Of a stretch of DNA of 64,000 nucleotides, positions 1-14,418 are shown one piece after another. The DNA comes from Lethocerus indicus (Eukaryota; Arthropoda; Insecta; Hemiptera; Belostomatidae), in assembly GCA_019843655.1 (NCBI GenBank), contig JACDQD010000006.1, positions 4,642,034-4,706,033 on the forward strand, written 5' to 3'. Made by a program: the position numbers and the translations under genes. The notes beneath the pieces are model-generated. The model was not told where the DNA came from. It did no database searches and saw nothing but the letters and a program-made list of their open reading frames with translations. The first letter of the stretch is position 1. Each line of letters starts with the position of its first letter.

Positions 1-414
1 ATTTTTTCTGCTGCGAATCTTGAATGTCGCCTCATTTCTTCTCCGCTATTGCACTGTCTTACCGCCCCCAGTTTATAATTCTTCAAAATTGTGTCGCGCA
101 TTTCCTGATCCCCATTCAACTTTGGAAACAAGCCTTTTTTGACGTGTACAATCGAAAGATCCGTTTCTCGGGTTCGGTCAAGTAGTCGCCTTTTCAATAG
201 CCCTCCGAGGAGGAGCAGCGTCTCTCAATTTGCTGAATGATGCAAGACGGGCGGGGAGTGGCCTCTATAGGCGGGCTGTGTCTCTGTCCTTCATCCACTC
301 TACCCCACCCCCAGTTTTTTTAAATCAACAAGGACTCGTCCGAAATTTCCAAGAGCCCGACCAGTTTTTATTGCCGCCGAGGTAGGATAATTCTTCGCTT
401 GTTTGAATTAATCT
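1..414 (+). promoter_or_regulatory. probable 5' flank / promoter region of C3G
   Basis: This stretch is less AT-rich than the rest of the left half and holds a GC-box-like GGGCGGGG at 249-256. It directly precedes the proposed first coding exon at 415. No TATA box is evident. The promoter assignment is an inference from position only. Confidence 0.25.
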
Positions 415-3400
415 ATGTTGGACGACACTTGTGAGTTTGTCACCGGTTTGTGGTTCTTCAGTTGCTCAGCGTTAATAATACAGCTAGGTAATTTTCGTTT
501 CCTGGCTACCGAACGAGTTGTTACCGTTAAGTCTCATACTTACTACAATCGTGAACACAAAAACGGAATTCCAGTCGGCAGTTATATTAAAAGACGATGA
601 GACGACATTTGTCTCTTAGACAACTGTTGGACTTGAATATGCTCCCAACACTTGTTTGACTCCTTGGCAGTACCGCTTTCGACTTCCCGCCTTCGTCCTG
701 TCTAAACTGTTACTGCAATCTTAAGCCATGGCGTGACGATACTCCTTTAATTCTAATCACTACTAACAACTATTTTTAGTAATGGTAAATGACTAAAAGG
801 TCGGAAGTAAACAAAATATAAAACAAACTGATATAAATACTCCTGCGATTTTCTGACGTCAGTATATCAACAGTGAGGTAAACTAGTGATAGTACAGACT
901 AGAAGCTCTATCGTTAGATGACATAGTTAAGTCCCTAACTGCATTACTATTAACCGACTTCTATTGGCACAAATCGCGTACTCTGAACTGTCGCAGACCT
1001 ATCCAGGAATGTTTTGAACCGAGTAAACTGTCGTACGCGTCAGCGTCGGAAGTTCCTTTATGCACATTAGTCGGCTCCAGTCTTCCGTCAGATTCCCTCC
1101 TGGAATATGTTTAATTATGAAAACATGAATGACTGTAAGGAAACGAATGAATGACGGGCGGAAACTGTCTCATGTTCTCGATTACGTCTGGGAACTTCCT
1201 AGTTCTATATTTTGGTCACTTATCTCGCTCTCTCTGTCCGTTGTTTATCTTTCGGCACTCGAGGAGTTCCTCCAAAACGGCGGAAGGATAGCTCGCCGTA
1301 AGGAAAATGTGACGGGCCCATTAGTCATAAATGTCGGGCGGCAGACTGATAGATATGTACGCCAAATAGAACACGAATTACAATAATTATTCTTAGGTGC
1401 GAAAAAACCTATCAAATTACTTGTTTTGTTAAAATCCCCACCGACGTACTGCCGCTACTAATGCCGTTTTAACGCGAGCTTGAATCGAAGCTATAGACTT
1501 TCGGTGCCCGAGACACATCATGTGTTCTCGATAACACATCTGTGTGATTATTTATGGTGATGAAGTTGTACGACTCTGATTCGGCTAGTGTAGTGTGTGA
1601 CAGAGAACATGGCACCAATTAGGCCACACACTTTTTGTACTAGTTGCATCATCGGCCACTTTGATTATTAGGAACGCCTGTTGCCGTCCGTCCTGTACTC
1701 TTCGTCGACTTGAGAAAGACAAGTCGTTCTCTTCGTGGCTTTCACCCAAGTGTTAATGTGAATGGATGTAAGACTGAAGAGGAATGGAGAATGGTACTCT
1801 CCCTATGTCGATCGGTAGACTCCTTCGGTATATAAACAAATAGTGAATATGAAATTAAAATATTTGCTGGTTTATATCCAGTTCCCGGTCGTGTGTAGAC
1901 GAAGTATCGATAAGAGGTCGAAGGAACATATCCCTCACTTCCTTTCTGCCTACGCCGGATACAAGTCTACGGAAATGGAAGCTAATATAATTTCTTCGCC
2001 TAGACACTTTCAGTCTGTCGCGAGTCGTGCTTCACATTCTCTCTTGAATGGTAACTGAAAGGTTCGGCCTCGAGCCAATTCTTCGTTTATCCATTGCCAT
2101 TGCCGAACCAAATGACCGTCAATTAAAATTTATATTTTTGTTTGCATTAATATTTATGTAACGAGCGGATAATACAATGAACAATGTATGACTATTAATG
2201 AGAACATATTACCGTTTGTTACACTCATGATTTTTACTATTGAACTGCACAGGGATTGGGCTTTTGTAGATAACATTTATATCAAAAGTATTATAAAAAT
2301 GTAATATGAACCGAACTCTCAATAAAGGAAGAAATTAGACTTATCAGTGACCATAAAGGAGGATAATTTAACTCCTCCGAAATTTCCTTTTTTAGTTCGT
2401 TTGTGTCGTTTTATCTGCAAAAAAACAATTACCTATAATGGTACTCATAATAACTTTATAATTTTGAATTATCACTTTTTTCTAATTAACAGCTTGCAAC
2501 ATCATAGTGTAAATCACCTCGCGAGAGTATCATAAAAAGTGATTCACTGGTTGTCTGAGTCACTTCACAGACGAACCCATTTCGCATTATTGTGATTCAC
2601 TCTCATTTTTCACGATATATTTCATTTATTATTATACACACTCCATATGCCCTGATATTTCATTTCTTGTCATTCTAATGCGGTCTTTTGTATCTCAGAT
2701 TAATTTTGTTTTTAACTTTTAATCACAAATTCATATACCCAGTACAAGATACTTTTATCAAATGCAGTATAAAAAATTATCTAAATGAACTCTACGAAAT
2801 GGCTGAATTTCATAAGTAAATTAGGTTTCATCTCGAATAAAAATGTTGAAAAACAAAACAGTTTCTTTGAAAAAGCCCCCTCTGCCTCGAGAAATAAAAT
2901 GCGTTTAATAAACAAACTGTCTAGTACAGGAATATTTTCTTAAAGGAATTTCCTTTGCGTATTATTTCATTTCCAGTAATCTATCGATAAAATATCTTCG
3001 TATTGAATTTCTATTTTGAAATGTGTAACACTGAAAGTATTAAGGTAAGAATGTAAAAGACGAGAGTGAAAGTAAAGTAGGGAAATATATCAGCTTATAG
3101 GTAAATTTAGACTATTCTCCTATCATTTGTTTTCTATTGAACGTGTGGCCCTGAACAGGAATCGAACATCCGTGATTTTAAGCATTGTCTAATACTGTCT
3201 AGGTCTAAGAGATTCGGATAGAGAAATGGCGTTAGATGCCAAAGAACAACAAGTGGTAGTGTAAAACAGCCCTTAACGGCCGCCATTTTCTCGTGTTGCA
3301 GACGAAAGCGGTCGAGGGGGTAAGTTGGCGCGGAGGGCCAGATCGTTCAAGGAGGATTTCCTGGACATCCTGTCGCAGATGCGTTCCCCGAGCGGTGGGA

Positions 3401-6400
3401 GCGGCGGTGGGAGCGGGGTCGGCGGAGGGAGCGGGGGCGGCGGAGGCGGTGCAACCGTGATCGGGGGCTCCCCCAAGCCCCCCAGGTCCCCCAAACCGCG
3501 CACCTCCAGCAGCAGCGACACCTCTCACGAAGACAGAAACCCTTTGGCCGACCTAGACACTCATGTCAGACAGGTATACGCTCATATTCAATTCAGATTT
3601 CATATTAAATGTCCCTCCAACGTGGGACACCGATCTTAAAAATTGAGCTATGCAAATCTAACATTTTACGAACATAATACGTTTCAAAAATAGGTTAAGA
3701 TACGTATGTACTGACTTATAGCCCTTTCTACTTGTATACACATAAATATTGAAACTTTATAGACTACTTAAAATATGTACATTATCAGAATAATTATAGA
3801 AACTACATTTAAGAAAGTTGGACCCAATAACATATTTCATAACACATTAGAATTCAATTTGCTGGTTCCTAAACGAAAATAACCTAACCTATAAAATACA
3901 GTTGGTTTACCTATCAAGTGATGAGATGCTGATATATAGTTAGACTAATAAAATCACGAATAAACTATGATTTCTTGAGGCGTATTGGTAATGTTAAGAT
4001 CTGAACAGTGTAGTTCAGAGATGGTTAGAGCAGCCCATAAGGGTATCTCCCTGATTTGACCTTTGGGGTGGACCAACTTATATTCAGTTTGAAATGCTCG
4101 TTAATTATGAGAAGATAACTCCACTACACTAGTTAGAATCAAAAAGCAATTTAACTAGATATTTGTAACAACTATCACATATTATGTACAAACCCTGTCT
4201 AATTCCTTGACCTGGGCTTGGTGTTTTTCAAATCGTATTGTTCTCAATGTTTCATTTTAGTGTTTTGTTTTTCAGGTGCAAAATGCACTCAAACACTTTA
4301 GAGATGTCGTTTCCAAAAATAAATTGGAAGTTATACCAGGAAATGGGACAGTTGTTTTGGAAAGCATAACAACAATTCACAGTGTGCTAAAGACTTATGT
4401 CTTCATTGAACAAAGGTAAAAAGTGTTTATTTTTAATATATAAAATATATTTAATCTATATAAATAAACTATATCACAGAGTTGTATGCATTGCATATTC
4501 TTGTTAATCTATTCACTGTTCTAAAAAAATTGAATGTTGATTACATAAAGCATTATTCAAATTACATAGTTTAATAATAATTTCATCTGTTTGTCAGTTC
4601 GACTTTGGTGTCAGCCACCAACCAAGTTTACCAGAGTTTGGCAAAGTTAATAAAACTCTGTGATGATGTTCTGCTGGGTGGTGAAGTAGCACTGAATAAA
4701 CAAAATGTTTCAGAAGTTTTACAGCAAGTTGAAGAAGCTGTCCAGGTATACTAATGCTTAACTAATTAAACTGTGCAGTTGAAAAATGTCTCTTAAACTT
4801 TAGTGGCCAGTTACTTTTGGAAATGCTGGTCAAAGTTGAAAAATTCAGGAAAGAAGTTTTAGGTTAAAATCTTTGAGTAGGAGGAGGTCCTAGTCTTCTA
4901 CATATCCCTTGCCATTTCTCTTAGGGTCGATGAATTGTATCTTTTAGATGAATGAAGCTGAGTCTTTTCTATAATGAAGTGAAAATGTCAATACAAATTA
5001 ATATTATTATTCATTATAATGGAGTTGAAGTGTCATAAATTAAAATGTTAGTTTATGTAAAATTTTATAATTAAAAATTAAATTAATGAACTTTGAAAGA
5101 TGTTAAGCATTTAAAATGTTGAAGTTGAAGGATAATTATAGCAGAGCTCTTATAATTCCAATACACTTATTAAACATTGAACATTACTTGAATAACAGCC
5201 AAATATTCAGAAGTGTGTATCTTCAGGTTTAACAGGTTTTTCATGATATTTGTATTAATGTTTTGTTTGTTTTGTTATTAAGAATTTAGTATCAGTGGCA
5301 AGTACAAAAATAGCAGAGAAAGGCAGACAAGGAAGGAACAGCGGCAGTGGTACTGAGAAACGGGGCAGTTTCCCTTGTGAAGCAACATTGAGAAACTCTT
5401 TACCTGACATACCTCTAACGCCCAGGGAGAGGCAGATCTTAGAACAGACTTCCCAGGCACATCCTCAAGGTGTACACAGCACTGAATCTATAGCAGATAC
5501 TCCACCACCTAAACCACCATTACCAACTACGTAAGTATCACAATATCTGTCCTAAATTATATAGACATTCAATATCATGGAAATTCATTGTTTTGGTTAT
5601 CCTGTTTTTAGGCCTTATAAGTAAGAAGAATAATGTTAACTATTGTGCACAATAAAAGTAATACCAATATTGTATAATCACTGTAGTCCATTTTATTTTT
5701 AATATGATATATTATTATTGTATGATATAAAAGCACTGATCAAAATTATTTTTAGATATTTGATTGCTCGCAAGATTGAGGGCATTAAAATTTGTTCATA
5801 TTATTTATAAGTCCAAATTACAACTATTAACCCTATTTTGTTTTGGAAAGTGTTATAAAATAATTCATTATTTAAGGCAATATATTTATTTATATATTGT
5901 ATGTGTTTATAGTCATTTTGATTAATGGATTGTTGTCCTCTAAAGCTGTAATAATTCTAGGAGGGTTTGGCTTGGAGAATCTCCACCACCTTTGCCACCC
6001 AAACGTAAGGGACAAGGAGGTCCACCATCACATTCAATGGAGAGATTATCACTCAGATCCGACACTTCTTCTTTGGGCAGCCTGGATTCTATGTTGAATA
6101 CATCGAGCAGGGATGAGGAAGAATTACGTGCAATCATGGATGAAGATAATTCTGTCACACTACCTGATAGTTCTGTCCATAGTCATGGTAATTATCTCTT
6201 ATTAATTGCGTGTAATACATTATTTGAGTTGAATCATAATACTTATCTTGGTTTAACCTATTGTGTTGTATTAACATAATTAATTTGCCTGAAAATGTAT
6301 ATATTTGAAAGCAGTCTCCAACTCACAATCAAATGAGATCTGAAATACTTGTATTTTTTATAATAAAATGTGTGATTATTCTAGTTAAAATTAGTTTGTG

Positions 6401-9400
6401 GATATTTTTAATATGGTAATCAATGATTTTGTTGGTTTAGGCATTGGATCTATTGTTAATGGAAGTCAGACAAGTTCATGCTGTTGGGACAGTTCATGCA
6501 GCAATGTTTCAGACCGAACACAGCTTACTGAATCACCAGATCCTCCTCATCTACCTACCATGAATAATAATATTGGTAAAGTATCATTAAGAATATAATT
6601 TTGCAGCTAATATACTAAAAAACGGAAACTACATTATTTTGTGACTTTTATTTTAGGATTATTATTTTTATTTTTTTAAATTTTTTAATAATTTTTTCTT
6701 TTTGAATTTAACATATTAATTTTCTTTTTGTTAAAACAAAATTATTTTAGGCTTTTTTGCGACAGTTGAACGAACATCATCTGGGTTTGTATCGATGAGA
6801 AGCTCAAGCTACAGCTACTCTACATCAACTAAGTGCAGCACTTCGTTTTCATCAACAACTGAATCTAAGCAACAGCAGACCATCTCTGGCAGTAGTACAA
6901 CTACAATCCTGGCTGCCACAAGCAGCAGTACAACAGTACAAGAAAGGAAAACAAGTAACACGAGTACAGTTATTACCGGAACGTCTGGGACTGCAGCTGC
7001 TGGAATGGTTACAGAAATTACAGAAGTGGATGCTTCTGGAGTGACACCTCCTGCACTTCCAGTCAAGAAGAGATCTAGGAGGGAGAGACAGCCCTCCCAG
7101 TATGACAATGTGCAGGATATCCCTCCAGAGATAACCAGTTCAAGCCCAGATGGGAAGCCACCACCATTACCAATGAAGAAAAAGCATAGTGAGTTGTAAT
7201 ATGTCCTGAAAAATTCTTAATATTTATTTTATTTTTTATTTATTTATATGATGTTTATTTCTTCATTGCTTGTCTTGCTGGTTTTTTATATGACAGAATA
7301 AGAACAATATTTTTTACATATTTTTAAAAATCATACAGTTTTATTTTTTTGGAGGCTATAAAATAGAAATAGTGGTCTTAATCTGTATGTTGAAAAAAGC
7401 ACATTGAGTTGTACACTCAGGATTATTTTTTTTTATTCTTAAAACAAATTTTATTTCTTTGCTACTCTTCGCCTTGTCTTGCTGGTTTGGATAAAACTAA
7501 TAATGTGTAAAACATATACAACAATTTTACAAAGTATTTCATTTGTTTATTTTTTTGTTTTCAAGCCAATGGAGCAAAACTAGCAGTCACCCCGAAATAC
7601 ACCTTTTAAGTCTGTCTTGATTATTTTAGGATGATTGATTAGGAAAACATAACTGGTAGGCCACCATGAGGTCATGATTGGATCAACCCATTGAACCTAG
7701 GTTCTATATTGTTACCTTCAGTTAATAAGATGCATTGAGTTTGGTTATACTTACTTTAATACTACACCATCTGAAGTTTTTTAACTTATTGTCACTGCTG
7801 ATATTTCTTGCTTAAATAAATTTTTGCAAATCACAAATGGCTGCTTTGCACGTAATAACCAGACAAATCTGGCTATAATGAATTTTTTTATCCTTCACAT
7901 TTGATTGTGTTTAATGGGTATTAAAAAATTAAGTGACATTATTCTCTCAAACTGGCAGTAATTTTGATAAGTGACCAGCAATGAAAATATACTCCTTTTA
8001 ACATTTATTCTTATTTCCTAGTGTTCCAATCAGTGGCATATTCGGGTAAGAGTCAAAGAAACTTTGTTAATATGAAGCTTATGATTGTGCCCTAGTTTCT
8101 GCTTCTTTTGTTGTGGTTCTCAAAAACAATTATAATTTCATGATGATAAAACTTTTATGTGAATAAATATAAAAGTTTGCATAATTTTTGGGATCCACAT
8201 TACGCTTTTATGTGTGCACTAGATGTGTTGTTAAAGAATTTTACTTTCTTTTTGCAGCATAATTTTATTCCAATCATAGGAAGAGGCAAGGGAGAATATG
8301 TTTTTTCTGGAATTTTATTTTGTTCAGTTATACTCTGAAAAGAGTATGAATGTGCACAGAACAAAAACCCGCATGCCTCAGCACCCTTGTTGAGTTTGCT
8401 CATATATTTATTATGTTTAATTGATGCGAAAGGCTTTTTTTATTTCTTATGAAGTGGACTTTCTTTGTTTAACAAATTCATATGTGAATTCAGTGTCTAG
8501 TTCCCTTTGTCTACCTTATTCCTTTCAATCATAGGGTCATATGTACAGGTAGAATGGCATATATATCTGAAATGTAATTTGTATGACTCATTTATATGTT
8601 TCTATGTGTTCTGAATTAAAAACAACCAATTTATCATCTTCAGAATCATTTAGTGAATGTTTCACTTTTATTTGAATTGGTGTATCTGTAGAAATGTGTT
8701 TAATTAAACTCTGAAAAATGTGAAAGACACATGACAGTTAGCATGCCTCTATTACAGTTATGATATTTGTTTGTAAACGTTAATTCATTTATAATCTAGG
8801 TACTATATTTAATGGGGTACTGCACTTTACTGGATTTACTAAAAAAAAAATAAATAAATATGAACATTAAGGAATGGATCATATGAGAATGTACCAAAAT
8901 CACATGCATGGAACCTTTATGAATGTTATTTTCTTCAGTTATCTGGAAACAAATAGACATTGACCATAGTGTAAATAGAAAATATTAAACTATACTGATT
9001 TCTTACAAACAAAAAGTAGGGGGTATATATTTGGATTATGAAATACAGGAATTTTATGGTTTGGTGAATAAACAAAAGATCTCAGTGTATAATATTCTTC
9101 GGTATCTTGCAGAAGAGTTCTGAAGGCATTAATTGAATCTCTAAATTTTTATTGTTCTTAACTTATATTGAACATTTATGTTACAGTATTTTATGAAACA
9201 AAAAAATTATTTTTTTTATCTTTATTTCACAAATTTAATTTTAATTTTATTATTGCTTTATGTTAACAGTTATGGCATACATGGAAATGTTTGGAAATTG
9301 CTCCCAGCCTAGTACATCAGAGTTCCTGAGGCATTCTGTACATGCATATTCAGTTATGCAGGCTGATTGGCAGAAGCAAGAAGTTACTCTTAGTTCAACA

Positions 9401-12400
9401 CAGTCTTGTTCCTTCAATATGGTTACTCACACTTCAAGCACTAAGTAATTTTCATATATATGTTCAGAGTATTTATAGTTAAGTACATTATTTATAAAAT
9501 AACATTATCCTATTAATTTATTGTATTCAAACATGGTCCTCTATAGACCAATATATTTATTTTTTCATTATTTACTGCTCATTCACAGACAAGAATGTTA
9601 CTGTAATTAACATATATCCTAAAGTATATAAATTATAGTATTTTTTCATACAGTTGCTTGGAGGGGTCAATTATAATATTCACTAACATAATATCAACAC
9701 AGTGAATTGACAGATACATTTATAATAACATTTTTGTGGAACATTTATTACTACATTAATAATTGAATGTTTCTTTCCTTATTCAACATTTATTATAAAA
9801 AGGATTTTTAGAAAATACATTTCATTGTGTAATATTAATGCCACAAAGAATAGAAAATTTGGTATCTTTCATCTAAGGAACAATTGTTTTGTATTTATTC
9901 TTTTTATTTCTATTAATTAGACTTTTTATACCCAAAACATTGTTGGTTTGGAGTAACTTATTTTAATGAAATTAAAAATTATTTGGTATCACGATTATAT
10001 ACTGTAATAAGATATATAGTTCAACCTAAAATTTAGTACATTCATTGAATGGGCGGTTTTGAATACCAGTAGTTGATAGTGCTAACATTATCAGAATTAT
10101 ATGACTACCATATTCAAATTAAATATTTCTACAGATTGAATATTTTTGTTTAGTAGCCATGATAGTAGGCTTATGATAACTGGGATCGCTCCTGCCAGTG
10201 ATACTCCACCTCCTGCTTTACCTCCAAAGAGGAGTAAAATGAAGCCAGCAATTGTCACTCCACCCCCACAGTTCGAACTCCCCCCACCTTCACCCCCTCC
10301 ACCTGCAGTAACAACCCCTACCATGTGAGTTCTTTTTTCGTTTTCTATTTTCTATACTCTATGGAGATGGATTTTCTATACTATTTTGAGATCCACTCAA
10401 TCCTGTTCCAATTTGGAATTTATATAAAAATTATAAGCATGTCATCAAGAATGGGTCTCCATCCATCTGATCATTAATTAATTTGTTAGAATTGGAAACT
10501 CTTAATAAAGTGGACTTCTGCTTTTTTTATTCAGTGGAGAACCTGTTGTTAACGAGGCCGATATTGTGCCTGTTACAAATGGCAGTAGCTATGTCCTGCC
10601 AGAAGGTAGCCCTCTGTATGACTTAGATGTTACCAAGCTTTTGGTATTCAAGAAACCAGAAGAGGAAGGTCCAGATGTTAGGGGTGGACACCCTGATGCA
10701 CTTATCATTCATGCAACCAAAGCCAACAAAAATGGTTTGTACATATTTGTAGTTTTGAAAGTCAATGATATTTCTGAGTATATTGCTTTTTATGTTTGGA
10801 TAGGATTAATCCCTTTATATTTATAATTTTCGTTGATTTTTGTAATAAAAATTATTATTCCATATTGTGATATTTTTTGCTTTATTTGTTTGCTGCATTT
10901 GTCATATAAAGAAGAAAAAGAAACAGGTAAGTTTCTAAGTTTTACTTACTTACAATTGATTTGGTGTCTTTTTCTCAATTTAATTCTAGTAAAAATGATT
11001 CTAGTAATATATTTTTCATTGGTTAATCTAGTTTTGTACTGATTGTTGACTTTTTTAAGCTATTAATTTAAAATTAGTTTAAAGGTGTATGTGGTCACTG
11101 ACTATCATGTGAATGACATTTTATTTTTCTTCCTATATATTTTCTTTTTTATTTAGCAGTATAGTTTATTATTGTTTTCTCTTCTTTCCAGATTTTCTGT
11201 ATCAGGAAGCATTTTTAACTACCTACCGTACATTCCTCCCCCCTCTTGATTTAATAAGAAAACTATGTGCAAGGCATCAACATTTCACCTCTTGTTCAGA
11301 CCAAGCTAAACAGAGGGCAGCTAGAGAAGCATTCTCACTTCTCGTGCGAGTTGTTTCAGATCTTACGTAAGTTATCTAATTATAACTAATCATCACTTTT
11401 ATCCCTTATTGGTTTGAATCCTGTTTGGAAATTAATTTTTCTTTTCTCCAATTACACAATTCGCACATAAATTTAACTTCATGAAATTATTTTATTGCAG
11501 TGTTTCTGATCTTGTGCAGACCATTTTACAAGATCTCATGGATTTTGTTTATCAGCTATTGTGTAGAGGTGAACTTGTGATGGCTAAAGCTCTAAGGGTT
11601 AAAATACTAGAAAAGTACAATGCAAAGCAGCTAACTTTTGCTACAAATTCGTTGTTATCTTCTCAAAATATTTATACAAGGTAATCATTTATACAATACT
11701 TAACCATTTTTTCTGCAGATATTAACAGGCTATGTGCATTAAGCTCCAGAATAATATAAAAGCTATATTATTTATAAAATATATAACATAATATATTCTA
11801 ATGAATTAATACATTAATTGTTATCAATTTTGTAATTTACATTAATTAAATCTACTCTCACATTGAAAATTTCAGAAAAAACATCCACAATTTTAACAAC
11901 ATAATGTGTTCATGACATATGATATGCATATTGTTTTTTATGTTAATGCTAAATTTGATAAACACACAAACTTCTCATCATTAATTAACTTAGTTTAATT
12001 ACTTACTAGGTTTATCTCCTACAAAATTGGTGTAAAAGTGATCAAAGAAACCAGAAAAATAGAAAGTGAAACTAGCTAGTGTTTAATATATTGAATCAAA
12101 TATTTATTGAAGTAGATTGATAGATTGAGTTTCACATTAGTATGCATCTGCTACTCCTACTATGTTTCATTGTTTAAAAACATAATTCAGCAATCATTAG
12201 TTGTCAAAATTGTCACATAACTATAAAACAGATTCGAAGTAATGCAGAAACTGATGGAAACCTTATAGTCCCACAGTTCTAGGTTTATAATGTACATTGT
12301 AAGAACATGACATTCTAATTTTGTTTTCATTTCAGACAATCAACATTAATGGATTTTAAGTCAGACCAGGTTGCTGAACAAATGACTTTACTCGATTCAG

Positions 12401-14242
12401 AATTATTTATGAAAATAGAAATCCCAGAAGTTCTTATTTGGGCACAAGAGCAGAATGAAGAAAGGAGTCCCAACTTGACACAGTTTACAGAACATTTCAA
12501 TAAAATGTCATACTGGTAAATTAAATATTTTAATCTTTCTAGTTGTTGTAATTGATTAAATGTATTGTGCTCAAGTTTGCAACAATAGAAATCCATACAA
12601 AATAGCTACTATAATAACTCATGTGTAAATTTATGTATAAATGCACCAAATACATTATATATTATATAAATATGAATATATACAATGAACTAAGAGCATA
12701 TCAAGCTGAAGGAAAACAAATCTGAATAAGTGATCTAGGTAAAATCTTGTATGCTGCAAATATCTTGCATCAGTTTTCTTTGTAAAAAAATATTGTATTC
12801 AGGGAATATTGTATTCAATACACTCAATTTTATTTCACTTGGAGAAAAAAGAAAAATAATATACCTACCTTTATCACAAGTTTATTCATTTATACGATAA
12901 CAGTTATAGTATATTACCATGTATACAAATTGTTTTTCTTGTTTTCTATAGTGCAAGGAGATACCTTATGTTCTATTTATACAAATTGATTACATACTAA
13001 ATTGTACAGACATCCTGTATTTGACCATATAATTTTTATTGGTTTTTAAATTCCTTTATAGTCAATAATAATTATTTATTCACAGGGCCAGGTCAAGAAT
13101 TCTGGAACAGAATGATGCCAAAGACCGTGAGCGATATGTTGTTAAATTTATAAAGATCATGAAACACTTGAGGAAGATAAACAATTTCAATTCATATTTG
13201 GCATTATTATCAGCATTGGATTCAGCTCCAATTAGGAGACTCGAATGGCAGAAGCATATAATGGAAGGATTGAAAGAATATTGTGCTCTTATTGACAGTT
13301 CGTCGAGTTTCAGAGCATACAGGCAGGCGCTGGCTGAAACACAACCTCCTTGCATACCATATATGTATGTTCTGATTGGTCATTGGTTATATTAAAAATT
13401 TAAATTATGATTTCATATTTTCTATTTAGTTGTGTAATTTGTTATCACCACACATCTAGAGAGATTGGAGCAAACAGATTTAATGCATTAAACTATATTA
13501 AATATTATGGTTAATGAAAGAATTAAAAAAAAACTTTAAGAAGTTAAGGCAGAAGATTTGTAGTGAGTTTTTGAGCATTGAGAAGTTTTTATTGAACAAT
13601 CCTTTTCCAAATTGTGTATAAATTTATCAACTAATAATTCTTTGTTTTTAGTGGGCTTGTACTGCAAGATCTCACATTTGTGCACATTGGAAACAGTGAT
13701 TATTTGACAGAAGGTGTTATAAACTTCTCCAAGAGATGGCAGCAATTTAATATAGTGGAAAATATGAAGAGGTTTAAGAAAGGGTAATTATTGATATCAG
13801 ATTATAAAACTTAACTTGCATTGTGTGTCCTATCAATCAGTGATGTTGTCTTTTGTTTATTGATTGATTGTTGATTGATTTAGTACTGATTACAATAATT
13901 TGAATTTATTTTTGGTGTACAGAATTTTTGACACAGACATTTGATTCATGATTATTATTTCTGTGCACGTTTTTATCTTAAACATACTTCTTAAAATTTA
14001 AAAATACTTCTCATCAGAGTTATATATGTTGCACTAATATATACTTAAAAAAATTCATTTGAACTGTTAATTAATAAATGTAAATATATCAATCTTCAAT
14101 GTCTTTTAGGACATACAATTTCAAGAAAAATGAGCGCATCATTGCCTTCTTCAGCAACTTTGATGAATTCCTTTGTGAAGAATCAATGTGGCAAATATCT
14201 GAGAGCATTAAACCTCGTGGATCAAAGAAATCTAATCAGTAA
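415..14242 (+). CDS. C3G: C3G / RAPGEF1-type Rap1 guanine nucleotide exchange factor, 17 exons
   Basis: Exons: 415-430, 3302-3573, 4276-4415, 4598-4745, 5283-5530, 5961-6187, 6441-6575, 6751-7188, 9270-9444, 10154-10324, 10535-10734, 11192-11366, 11501-11680, 12336-12515, 13086-13364, 13652-13783, 14110-14242. They join in phase to 1082 aa. Residues about 90-195 match the C3G N-terminal helical domain (VYQSLAKLI). The middle is Ser/Pro-rich with Crk-SH3 type sites PPPLPPKRK (~285), PPALPVKKR (~495), PPPLPMKKK (~535) and PPPALPPKRSK (~620). RasGEF_N covers about 680-840 (AFLTTYRTF) and the CDC25 catalytic domain about 850-1075 (NLTQFTEHFNKMSYW, NNFNSYLALLSALDSAPIRR). Known role of the family: Crk-recruited activation of Rap1 at adhesion and receptor sites. 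The catalytic half is certain. The first exon is inferred only from an ATG followed by a good phase-1 donor that fits the exon at 3302, so another upstream start is possible. Confidence 0.93.
431..3301 (+). other. C3G intron 1 (no other gene seen)
   Basis: The stretch lies between the proposed first exon and the first certain C3G exon. The short open frames here (for example 1129-1386 and 1843-2058) have no recognisable domain and no supporting splice context. A tRNA-like fragment on the minus strand near 3143-3205 is degenerate. Confidence 0.45.
8022..8045 (+). CDS. C3G: candidate 24-nt cassette microexon of C3G
   Basis: A pyrimidine-rich acceptor (ATTTCCTAG) and a good donor (GTAAGA) enclose 24 nt. 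The flanking C3G introns are phase 1, and the microexon is phase 1 in and phase 1 out, so inclusion adds eight residues (around MFQSVAYSG, with one boundary codon changed) without breaking the frame. Skipping it joins the exon ending 7188 to the one starting 9270 and gives the conserved ...HIMAYM... junction seen in vertebrate C3G. Optional use is therefore more likely than constitutive use. Not proven without transcripts. Confidence 0.4.
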
Positions 14243-14370
14243 AAAAATAGGGTCCTGGTTTTTGAACAGGAATCTGTGAATATTATTATTGTTACACCAA
14301 AGTAACAAACAAAAATGGAGCAAAACGGTTGTCGAAATATCAACAGAATATAGACTTTTTTCACCCCTTT

Positions 14371-14418
14371 ATCATCATCATCATCATCATCACACCATTA
14401 TCATCATCATCATCATCC
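14371..14418. repeat. ATC/CAT trinucleotide microsatellite
   Basis: Two runs of (ATC)n separated by a short CACCATT-like interruption, just downstream of the C3G stop codon and inside its 3' UTR or last intron. Confidence 0.85.

Noticed and set aside
3143..3205. tRNA-like sequence on the minus strand with a TTCGATTCC B-box
   Set aside because: The acceptor and D arms do not pair and the T stem is broken; at best a tRNA-derived SINE fragment or pseudogene.
4010..4075. A-box-like TAGTTCAGAGATGGTTAGAG in a C3G intron
   Set aside because: No anticodon stem or matching B-box in position; not a functional tRNA.
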